From contig DCUS01000229.1 of NCBI GenBank assembly GCA_002327885.1, forward strand, positions 2,677-19,521: a stretch of DNA of 16,845 bases, written 5' to 3'. Below the pieces are notes generated by a model. The model was not told the DNA's origin, ran no database searches, and saw nothing but the letters and a program-made list of their open reading frames with translations. Both the position numbers and the translations under genes were made by a program. Below are positions 7,303 through 13,852 of the stretch, one piece after another (positions within the stretch are counted from its first letter, which is position 1; the number at the start of each line of letters is the position of its first letter). Source of the DNA: Syntrophaceae bacterium UBA2208. GTDB lineage: Bacteria; Desulfobacterota; BSN033; UBA1163.

Positions 7303-9990
7303 TCACCCTTCCCTGTGAATGCTGCTCACAGCTTCCTTTCTGCGCCTCCGGATCGCTTTGTCGACTTCGACCACAACGACCACGGTCAGTGCCACAAGTG
7401 TAATTTGTAACCACTCCGTTCCTGCCAAGGGCTCTGTTCTGAAGACCCACTGGAGTGGGGGAAGATAAACAACCGCTAACTGGGCAAGAAAAGCCAACAC
7501 CATACTGTAAAAGAGAAAAGGATTGCTAAGGGGGTTGATTTTAAAAATAGATTGAAGTTCAGAACGAGAATTCCATGCCTGGAAGAACTGAAACAGAACC
7601 ATCGTGGTGACGGCGATGGTCCTGGCCCGTTCCAGAGAACCTCCGTCATCCAGGGCTGAAACGAAATTGAAGATCACGCCTGCAGAAATGATCAGCCCAA
7701 CCAGAACACTCCTTTCAACCATCAATCTTGACATGATTCCTTCTTTTGGGTTTCGGGGTGGTTTTTTAATCACGTCTTTCTCAGCGGGCTCGAAGGCCAG
7801 CGCCACATCTTGAAGACCATTCGTCACAAGGTTTATCCAGAGAAGCTGGGCAGCGACATAGGGGATGGGGATATCAAAGGCCATGGCAATCAGAATGGAG
7901 ACAATAGCGGCGAAACCCGTTGGAATGAGGAAAAGGGTTACTTTTCTAATGTTATCGAATACCACGCGGCCCTCTCCGACTGCATGAAAGATGCTTGCAA
8001 AGTTATCGTCCGTGATCACCATGTCCGCTGCTTCCCGTGCTACGTCGGTTCCCGTTTTCCCCATCGCCACTCCGATATGGGCAGCCTTGAGAGCCGGGGC
8101 ATCATTCACCCCATCTCCTGTCACAGCGACCACCTCGCCGCGCTTCATGACCTGTTGAACGATCCTGAGCTTGTGCTGCGGTGAGACTCTCGCATAAACC
8201 GAGACATCCTTCACCCTTCCGAAGAGGTCTTCATCGCTCATGGTCTCCAGTTCCTTGCCTGTCAAAACCTGGGATTCCGTCTGGATGATTCCCATCGTCT
8301 TTCCGATGGCGTTAGCAGTAATGCCATGATCTCCCGTAATCATGGCAACACGAATGCCTGCGTCATGGCAGCCTTTCACCGCATCAATGGCCTCGGGTCT
8401 GGGAGGATCGATCATTCCCTGCATCCCTGCGAAGATAAGATTTCCTTCCACGTCCTGATGAGTAAGTTCTGAGAGATCATGGGATACCTCCTGATAGGCC
8501 ATGGCGAGCACTCTCATCCCGTCCTTTGCAAAATGTTCGGCCATCTCGAGCGCTTTTCCCTTATCGAGTTGATCCCCTCCGGGTGTCTGCGAGCACATCT
8601 CAACGATCTTTTCGGGCGCGCCTTTCGCAAAAATAACTTTTTTGCCATTGGAGCGGTGAAGTGTCGCCATGAAACCGCGATCAGATTCAAAGGGAAGAAT
8701 GGATAGCTGGGGATAACGATTTTTTTCTTCTTTAGAAATCAGGCCTGCCTTCATCGCCGAGACGATGAGGGCCCCCTCTGTGGGATCTCCGTCGACTTTA
8801 AACTGTCCTTTCTCCTCGTAAAGGTTTGATTCATTGCAGAGCATTCCTATTCGGAGGGCGCCACAGATTCCCTCCAGGGTAGCCGCATCGCAGGGCTCCC
8901 ATTCATGGAGGATCTCACCTTTCGGTTCGTACCCGCTTCCCGTCACTTCATAGGAGTGGTGGCCATCGTAAATGACCTTCACGGTCATCTCATTCTTTGT
9001 AAGTGTTCCCGTTTTGTCGGAGCAGATGACGGTGGTGCTGCCGAGGGTTTCAACAGCAGGAAGCTTCCGGATGATGGCATTTCGTTTAGCCATCCTGCTT
9101 ATCCCTATTGCCATGGTGATGGTGACGACAACGGGCAGCCCCTCAGGGACCGCAGCCACCGAGGCAGCCACGGCGATCTTAAATATTTCTGAAATCGTCA
9201 TGCCGAGAAAGAGTCCTGAAGCCGATATCGCCACAACGCTTCCCAGGACAAGAAAACCAATGAAATGGGCAAACTTAACGATTTTTTGCTGAAGGGGGGT
9301 CTGCGTAACGGATAACTCCTTCACCTCCCGGGCAATCTGTCCCAGAACCGTTTTTGAACCTGTCTCCACAACCATTCCCTTAGCCCTACCATTCACAACC
9401 ACTGTTCCCATAAAGGCGATATTAATCTGGTCTCCCGGGGTAAGATTTTCTTCAGGGATAGGTCGTGATTTCTTTTCGACAGGGACCGATTCGCCCGTGA
9501 GGGCCGCTTCTTCGGTCCTAAGTTCGGTGACCTTGAAGAGTCTGAGGTCGGCAGGCACCTTGCCTCCGGATGCCAGCAGGACGATGTCTCCTGGCACGAG
9601 TCTCTCGCTTGGAATTTCTTTCTCTTTGCCTTCCCTCATGACTTTCGCCCTGGGGACGACCATACTTTTCAGGGCCCGCACGCTTGTTTCCGCCTTATAT
9701 TCCTGGAAAAAACCGATAACGGCATTCAGGATGAGAACGGCCACGATCACTCCGGTGTCGATATATTCCCCGAGAAAGATGGTTACGACCGCTGCCACCA
9801 TCAGGATGTAGATGAGAGGGCTGGTGAACTGGTGAAGAAGAATTTTGAGACGGCCGATATCCTCTGCTTCAGGGAGCTTATTCGGACCATATTTTTGAAG
9901 GCGTGTTTCTGCTTCGGATTCGGACAGACCTTCTTCTGAGGTTTGAAGTTTTTTGAATACCTCTTCCTCTTCAATCTGATACCATCTCAT
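7303..9990 (-). CDS. P-type cation-transporting ATPase (P2, PacL/PMA-like)
   Basis: 895 residues with the complete plan: N-terminal cation-ATPase domain, actuator TGES (165-168), TM4 PEGLP (282-286), phosphorylation DKTGT (D325), nucleotide-binding KGAPE (456-460), TGDGVNDAP (624-632) and about ten membrane helices. It pumps a cation across the inner membrane at the cost of ATP. Aligned by eye with SERCA, E283, N720 and E811 match E309, N796 and E908, but the positions of N768, E771 and D800 are G692, A695 and N724. The classical Ca2+ ligands are therefore incomplete and the ion is uncertain (Ca2+, Na+, K+, H+ or Mn2+ are all conceivable). It is the first gene of the seven-gene row, starting with GGAAGGGGA upstream of ATG, about 75 bp below a sigma-54 promoter. 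Confidence 0.92.
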   Translation of the reverse strand: MRWYQIEEEEVFKKLQTSEEGLSESEAETRLQKYGPNKLPEAEDIGRLKILLHQFTSPLIYILMVAAVVTIFLGEYIDTGVIVAVLILNAVIGFFQEYKAETSVRALKSMVVPRAKVMREGKEKEIPSERLVPGDIVLLASGGKVPADLRLFKVTELRTEEAALTGESVPVEKKSRPIPEENLTPGDQINIAFMGTVVVNGRAKGMVVETGSKTVLGQIAREVKELSVTQTPLQQKIVKFAHFIGFLVLGSVVAISASGLFLGMTISEIFKIAVAASVAAVPEGLPVVVTITMAIGISRMAKRNAIIRKLPAVETLGSTTVICSDKTGTLTKNEMTVKVIYDGHHSYEVTGSGYEPKGEILHEWEPCDAATLEGICGALRIGMLCNESNLYEEKGQFKVDGDPTEGALIVSAMKAGLISKEEKNRYPQLSILPFESDRGFMATLHRSNGKKVIFAKGAPEKIVEMCSQTPGGDQLDKGKALEMAEHFAKDGMRVLAMAYQEVSHDLSELTHQDVEGNLIFAGMQGMIDPPRPEAIDAVKGCHDAGIRVAMITGDHGITANAIGKTMGIIQTESQVLTGKELETMSDEDLFGRVKDVSVYARVSPQHKLRIVQQVMKRGEVVAVTGDGVNDAPALKAAHIGVAMGKTGTDVAREAADMVITDDNFASIFHAVGEGRVVFDNIRKVTLFLIPTGFAAIVSILIAMAFDIPIPYVAAQLLWINLVTNGLQDVALAFEPAEKDVIKKPPRNPKEGIMSRLMVERSVLVGLIISAGVIFNFVSALDDGGSLERARTIAVTTMVLFQFFQAWNSRSELQSIFKINPLSNPFLFYSMVLAFLAQLAVVYLPPLQWVFRTEPLAGTEWLQITLVALTVVVVVEVDKAIRRRRKEAVSSIHREG

Positions 9991-10062
9991 TTAAAAATCC
10001 CCTTCCACGTATTCCATTATGTTTCAAATGATTTGGATAATCCATCCTTTTGTTGGCTATAA

Positions 10063-10080
10063 GAGCAAAAGAAATGCCAA
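10063..10080 (-). promoter_or_regulatory. Sigma-54 (-24/-12) promoter of the ATPase-to-glucokinase row
   Basis: On the minus strand this reads TTGGCATTTCTTTTGCTC. The -24 GG (10077-10078) and -12 GC (10065-10066) are separated by exactly ten bases, matching TGGCAC-N5-TTGC(A/T) except for one base of the -24 block. Transcription would begin near 10053, leaving a leader of about 63 nt before the ATPase start at 9990. A sigma-54 activator is encoded 2.4 kb upstream and dyad sites lie 100 bp upstream of this promoter. Confidence 0.75.
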
Positions 10081-10104
10081 CAAAAAAATGGGAAACTCTA
10101 CTTA

Positions 10105-10190
10105 TTTCAATAGGGTGTAAAATTGGAAAAAGAATCAGACGTTGTGAAAATAGGGTAAAATGATACACCCTGTGGCAAAATAGGGCAATA
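10105..10190 (-). promoter_or_regulatory. Putative upstream activator sites (enhancer) of the first sigma-54 promoter
   Basis: Plus-strand site A, TGGCAAAATAGGGCAA (10173-10188), is an imperfect dyad TGGC-N8-GCAA. Site B (10147-10156) repeats AAAATAGGG exactly 30 bp away, and a weaker AATAGGG (10109-10115) lies 70 bp from A. All are in phase with about ten bases per turn. A second copy of A occurs at 12423-12438 at the same distance from another sigma-54 promoter. Fis-type domains of NtrC-class activators bind such dyads 80-150 bp upstream. The binding protein is inferred to be the adjacent response regulator. Confidence 0.6.
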
Positions 10191-10234
10191 GTTTTCGAAG
10201 CTGTAAATGGTTCCCTCAGCAATATTCATTTGAT

Positions 10235-11464
10235 TCAAAGATTAATAATTGACTTTCCCGGGTGAAAGAGGACATAAAAAAGCAGAAGATAACGCCTTAA
10301 TTTTCGGGTGATCAGAAATTCCTCCCTGACATATTCATAGCCATACTCACCCAGCTTTTTTGCAATTTCGGGATGGCTGAGGAGGTAACGAATTTGATAA
10401 GCTGTTCCCTCAATGGAATACACCAGAACCCCTGTAAAGTTAGGAATGATCTGAGCCGGGATTCCTCCGACAGCACTTCCAATGACCGGCTTCTTCTTCC
10501 ATAATGCCTCTGTAACGGTTAACCCAAATCCTTCTCGAACTGACTTTTGCAGAATAATGGTCGACGCCCTCTGAAGCGCATTAATTTCAAGAGAGCTGGT
10601 CGGAGGAAGTAAAAGAATATGAACGTCTGGGTCCTCTTTTGCTTCCGCCCGCACTTCATCAAGCACGACCTCACCCTCCGGGTCATCACTCGCCGCCCCT
10701 CCCGCCAGAACCAGTCGACAATCGACATACCTTTTCGCCATGCGGTAAGCCTTAATGACTCCGACAGGGTCTTTCAGGCGATCAAATCTGGAAACCTGTG
10801 TGATCATGGGTTTGTCGCGAGGGATGTGAAATTGCTCCAATACCTGCTCAATGAATTCTTCCTCGAGTTCCCGATTCTTATCGGAGAGAGGGTCGATGGA
10901 GGGGAAAAAAAGAAATTGAGGAATGGGAAGTCCTTTTGAAAACCGGGGAGAGGAGAACAGAGCGGAATCGAACTGTTCCACATATCCTTTCAAAAAATTC
11001 CACACCTCCTCATCCGGGTTGGAGATATCAATATGGCATCTCCAGACCCACTTCGCATCCGTTCGGTTTTTCGCCTCAATGTAGACGATACCTTGAGGAT
11101 CATGGATGACAATAATATCCTGATCCAGAGCCGTTTCCTTTAAATTTTCGCGGCTCACCTCCAGGAAGATTTCTTTCATCCTGGGCGTCAGGGAAAGTTG
11201 TTCCCCATGAAGAGCATTGTGAATCTTTTTAGTCACTTCAAAAAAATCTTCTCCTCCTTTAATCACTTCCCATTGAGTTTGAATGCCCAGCTCGTTTAAT
11301 AACGGGACAAGCCGATGAAGAATCTCTGCCACCCCGCCCCCGATCGCCGTGGAATTGACCATCTTCACCCGTCTCCCCTTCAAACCCTCCGCTAAAAGAT
11401 AGAGTTCCTCCATCGTCTGATGACCGGCTATCGGCTCGTAATCCATTAAGCGGACGGAGGACAT
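10235..11464 (-). CDS. treT: Trehalose glycosyltransferring synthase, TreT type (GT4)
   Basis: 409 residues. TreT joins an NDP-glucose and glucose to trehalose in one reversible step, making a compatible solute in the cytoplasm. Family marks: VNSTAIGGGVAEIL (36-49), GGEDFFEVTKKIHNALHG (70-87), IHDPQG (120-125), WRCHIDIS (141-148), FFPSIDPLSDKN (186-197), QVSRFDRLKDP (223-233), VLAGGAASDDPEGE and the GT4 C-terminal signature EGFGLTVTEALW (311-322) with VGGIPAQI. The family usually has HDPQP, here HDPQG. The start ATG shares one base with the stop of the gene before (TAATG), so the two are coupled. No terminator is visible after the stop, so read-through into the next operon is possible. Other GT4 enzymes acting on trehalose are an alternative. 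Confidence 0.85.
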   Translation of the reverse strand: MSSVRLMDYEPIAGHQTMEELYLLAEGLKGRRVKMVNSTAIGGGVAEILHRLVPLLNELGIQTQWEVIKGGEDFFEVTKKIHNALHGEQLSLTPRMKEIFLEVSRENLKETALDQDIIVIHDPQGIVYIEAKNRTDAKWVWRCHIDISNPDEEVWNFLKGYVEQFDSALFSSPRFSKGLPIPQFLFFPSIDPLSDKNRELEEEFIEQVLEQFHIPRDKPMITQVSRFDRLKDPVGVIKAYRMAKRYVDCRLVLAGGAASDDPEGEVVLDEVRAEAKEDPDVHILLLPPTSSLEINALQRASTIILQKSVREGFGLTVTEALWKKKPVIGSAVGGIPAQIIPNFTGVLVYSIEGTAYQIRYLLSHPEIAKKLGEYGYEYVREEFLITRKLRRYLLLFYVLFHPGKSIINL

Positions 11465-12114
11465 TAAGATTGGATCTCCTCTTCAACATGATGAAGTATT
11501 TTCTTTCTGATCTCTTCCAGAGTATGAAGATAAATATCAATGCCTTCGATCCGATGAGCCAGCTTTTCTTTTTTTAAACTGTCCCGGAACCAGTAAGAAA
11601 AATCATTGGTATGGATTCCCAATCGAAGCCTTGCTTCAATTAAGTGATAATGGATCGATCGAATTCCGATCTTCCCGATGATTTGATAAAAATCTTCGAG
11701 GCCCCATGCGATATGCTTTGTGGGCATCACCACACTCACCGATTGGCAGAAGAAAAAAGGGGTTTTCCCCTTTTGCATTTTACTTTGCGGATATTGACGG
11801 ACATATTCTTCAATGATCTTGATCGTCAATTCCCTGAGAGACCGGATGGAGATAAAATCTCTGATTTCTAAGGACTCCAATTTTTCTGCCAGGGCTTCCT
11901 CATTGAGAGAAGTTGAGATCCACTGGGCAAAATCAGAATGATATTTTTCGATAGCAAAGTGACGTTCGCGGAAACTTTGAAAGACATGATGAAAAATGGC
12001 CGAGCCACTGCACCGTTTCAGCAATGCCAGTAACTCTTCCAGAGTGTCCGCCTTCTCTCCGGTTAATTCAACCAGGTTGGATGAGGTATAGAAGTAAAAA
12101 GGGTTTCCTTCCAT
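11464..12114 (-). CDS. DUF5752-type protein with internal duplication
   Basis: 216 residues, soluble, no signal peptide, rich in His, Phe and charged residues. I recognise it as resembling the uncharacterised DUF5752 family, which I associate with neighbours of TreT-type glycosyltransferases; this is from memory. The two halves repeat one another: SAIFHHVF..HSDFAQWISTSLNEEALAEKLESL (38-82) against SIHYHLIE..TNDFSYWFRDSLKKEKLAHRIEGI (153-192), each followed by an LRE/LEE.RKKI-type helix. Conserved His and an (N/S)DF..W motif appear in both. The function is unknown; one-base overlap with treT suggests a partner or regulator of trehalose synthesis. The ribosome site before the ATG is weak, and a six-codon reading frame (12117-12137) ends two bases before it. 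Confidence 0.75.
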   Translation of the reverse strand: MEGNPFYFYTSSNLVELTGEKADTLEELLALLKRCSGSAIFHHVFQSFRERHFAIEKYHSDFAQWISTSLNEEALAEKLESLEIRDFISIRSLRELTIKIIEEYVRQYPQSKMQKGKTPFFFCQSVSVVMPTKHIAWGLEDFYQIIGKIGIRSIHYHLIEARLRLGIHTNDFSYWFRDSLKKEKLAHRIEGIDIYLHTLEEIRKKILHHVEEEIQS

Positions 12115-12169
12115 AATTATCCAAATTCTTCTTTCATGATTTTTAGAAATGGATGAACATCAGATAAAA

Positions 12170-12265
12170 ATTAAAGGAGGCCGAAGGTCAGAGAGAGGGT
12201 TTCCGCAAAATCACATCCCGTTATAACTGTAGGAAGTGAAGCAATCTGACCCGGCCTCCTTTAAT
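12170..12265 (-). repeat. Long imperfect inverted repeat in the DUF5752-treT leader (possible attenuator or MITE-like element)
   Basis: Right arm 12246-12265 (plus strand CTGACCCGGCCTCCTTTAAT) pairs with left arm 12170-12191 over 20 base pairs, interrupted only by a two-base AA bulge at 12184-12185. The loop is 54 bases. In the minus-strand transcript, the second arm is followed by a run ending AATTTTTAT, resembling an intrinsic terminator tail. It lies between the proposed start of transcription (about 12304) and the gene start at 12114. The loop end GAAGCAATCTG resembles dispersed bacterial REP-like repeats. A transcribed attenuator, an mRNA-stabilising hairpin or a small non-autonomous mobile element are all possible. 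Confidence 0.65.
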
Positions 12266-12313
12266 CCCCTAATTTCAGGAAATCCATAGAAGCTGTTATC
12301 GATTATTTATGGG

Positions 12314-12331
12314 TAGCAAAAAAAATACCAA
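12314..12331 (-). promoter_or_regulatory. Sigma-54 (-24/-12) promoter of the DUF5752-treT operon
   Basis: On the minus strand this reads TTGGTATTTTTTTTGCTA. The -24 GG (12328-12329) and the -12 GC (12316-12317) are exactly ten bases apart and TTGCT is consensus; the -24 block is TGGTAT rather than TGGCAC. The start of transcription would be near 12304, giving a leader of about 190 nt that includes the long inverted repeat. Confidence 0.7.
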
Positions 12332-12356
12332 AGGTGTAAATGGAAATTCCCTTAAT

Positions 12357-12443
12357 TTTCAATAAACTGGGATTTTATGGAATTCAAAGAATTTGAAATT
12401 AGGGGAAAAAAGAGACAGTGTGTGGCAAAATGGGGCAATTGAG
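12357..12443 (-). promoter_or_regulatory. Putative upstream activator sites (enhancer) of the second sigma-54 promoter
   Basis: Site D, plus strand TGGCAAAATGGGGCAA (12423-12438), is the same dyad as 10173-10188 with one base changed. A second site, AAATTAGGGG (12396-12405), lies 31 bp away, and TTTCAATA (12357-12364) lies 40 bp from the -12 GC. The corresponding spacings upstream of the ATPase are 30 bp and 39 bp. This equivalence makes chance unlikely. Confidence 0.6.
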
Positions 12444-12499
12444 ATAGAATAGGTGCCTGCTCTCTTATGAGCAATTGGCATTTATATGAAAAGGCATAT
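12444..12499. other. Short hairpin after the response regulator gene; rest of the 385-bp gap described in neighbouring entries
   Basis: TGCC-TGCTC at 12454-12462 pairs with GAGCA (12469-12473) and GGCA (12477-12480), with a three-base bulge and a six-base loop. No U-run follows on the minus strand, so it is at best a weak terminator or an mRNA end structure. The remainder of 12115-12499 holds the leader hairpin, promoter and activator sites listed separately; no other gene is seen. Confidence 0.35.
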
Positions 12500-13852
12500 C
12501 TAATCTCCTTGGAGTTTTCGGTAAAGGGTTTTTCGATCGAGACCCAAGACTTCAGCCGCCTTCGATTTATTCCCACCGACTTCAACCAGCACTTTTTTGA
12601 TATACTCTTTTTCTAATTGATCCACGGTATATTTCATGTCAAACGCCTTCTCTAATAAATCTCCCTTTTCTTCACGGACGATCAATTGGGGCAAATCCTC
12701 CGGAAGAATCCTCTCGTGCTGGCATAACGTGATCGCTCTTTGAATCACATTTTCCACCTCTCTGACATTTCCCGGCCATGAGTAGTTGATTAAAAGCTTA
12801 ATGGACTCCTCGGAAACTTCCGATATGGTTTTTTTAAATGTATTGCTAAATTTGTTGACGAAATGTTGGATCAGCAATGGGAGATCTTCCTTCCGCTCGC
12901 GAAGAGGCGGTAATTGGACGTCGATCACATTTAATCGGTAGTAAAGATCCTCACGAAACCGACCTTCCTGGATCATCGATTTGATGTCTCGATTCGATGT
13001 AGAGATAATCCTCACATCAATGGGATAAGAGTGGGTATCTCCCAGAGGACGAACCTCTTTCTCCTCGATCACCCGGAGCAGCTTCGCCTGAAGGGTAGGG
13101 GGCATCTCCGTCACTTCATCCATGAAGAGCGTTCCCTCGTTAGCTTCAAAAACCAACCCCCTCTTGTCTGCTTTGGCATCGGTAAAAGCTCCCTTTTTAT
13201 AACCAAACAACTCACTTTCCAGGAGCGTCTCTGGAATGGCTGCACAATTGACCGCGATGAATCGTCCTTCCTTTCTGATTCCATTATAATGAATAGCCTT
13301 GGCCACCAGCTCTTTTCCTGTTCCGCTTTCTCCTGTAATCAAAACATTACTGGAGGTATCACTGATCCTTTCGATAAGATCGTAAATCTTCTGCATCGAG
13401 GGGCTTTTGCCAATGAGATGGTGGAAGTGATACCGGGACTCCACCTCCTTTTTCAACCGCATCACTTCCTTTTTTAAGAGACGATTTTCAAGAGCCTTTT
13501 TAACGGTGATGATGAGCTCATCCATTTGAAAAGGTTTGGTGATGTAGTCATAAGCCCCCATCTTCATCGCCTTGATGGCCGATTCAATCGTCCCAAAGGC
13601 GGTGATGATGATCACAGGTGTCAGAGGAGCCACCTGCTTTGCCTCCTCAAGCAGATCAAGACCTTTTAACCCTTTCATTTTTAAATCGGTGATAACGACA
13701 TCGAACTCTTCTTTTTTGAGGATCTTGGAGGCCTCAAAACTGTTATGGATGGCCAAGACAGAAAAATCCTCTCCTTTGAGAACGTCGGAGAGCAACCCGC
13801 ACATCTCTAAATCATCATCCACCACTAAGAGTTTGTGGTCTTTAATTCCCAT
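12500..13852 (-). CDS. NtrC-family sigma-54-dependent response regulator
   Basis: 450 residues in three domains. The receiver (about 5-120) has the acidic DDD at 12-14, phospho-acceptor D56 in VITDLKM, T84 region and K106 in TKPF. The AAA+ domain (about 146-372) has Walker A GESGTGKE (174-181), Walker B LFMDE (242-246), the sigma-54 contact loop as GAFTDA (221-226) instead of GAFTGA, and the arginine-finger region REDLYYRLNV (300-309). A Fis-type helix-turn-helix closes the protein: GGNKSKAAEVLGLDRKTLYRKL (427-448 region). It should bind enhancer DNA and use ATP to open sigma-54 promoters when phosphorylated by the kinase encoded just before it, with which it overlaps by 11 bp. Likely targets are the two sigma-54 promoters at 12314-12331 and 10063-10080. 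Confidence 0.95.
   Translation of the reverse strand: MGIKDHKLLVVDDDLEMCGLLSDVLKGEDFSVLAIHNSFEASKILKKEEFDVVITDLKMKGLKGLDLLEEAKQVAPLTPVIIITAFGTIESAIKAMKMGAYDYITKPFQMDELIITVKKALENRLLKKEVMRLKKEVESRYHFHHLIGKSPSMQKIYDLIERISDTSSNVLITGESGTGKELVAKAIHYNGIRKEGRFIAVNCAAIPETLLESELFGYKKGAFTDAKADKRGLVFEANEGTLFMDEVTEMPPTLQAKLLRVIEEKEVRPLGDTHSYPIDVRIISTSNRDIKSMIQEGRFREDLYYRLNVIDVQLPPLRERKEDLPLLIQHFVNKFSNTFKKTISEVSEESIKLLINYSWPGNVREVENVIQRAITLCQHERILPEDLPQLIVREEKGDLLEKAFDMKYTVDQLEKEYIKKVLVEVGGNKSKAAEVLGLDRKTLYRKLQGD

Noticed and set aside
10160..10188. Sigma-70-like TTGCCC-N17-TATCAT on the minus strand
   Set aside because: Plausible by spacing, but the equivalent -10 is missing at the matching site near 12420, and a better sigma-54 promoter lies downstream. 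It could be a secondary promoter.
10171..10190. Plus-strand sigma-54-like TGGCA...GGGCAAT at the dyad sites (also 12421-12440)
   Set aside because: The GG-to-GC spacing is nine, not ten, and no plus-strand gene follows. It is better explained as an activator binding site.
9971..10222. 83-codon minus-strand frame between treT and the ATPase gene
   Set aside because: It overlaps the promoter, enhancer and the ATPase start, has low-complexity composition and no recognisable domain.
12352..12585. 77-codon minus-strand frame over the end of the regulator gene
   Set aside because: It overlaps the conserved Fis-type DNA-binding domain in another frame and the dyad site; no ribosome site or known motif.
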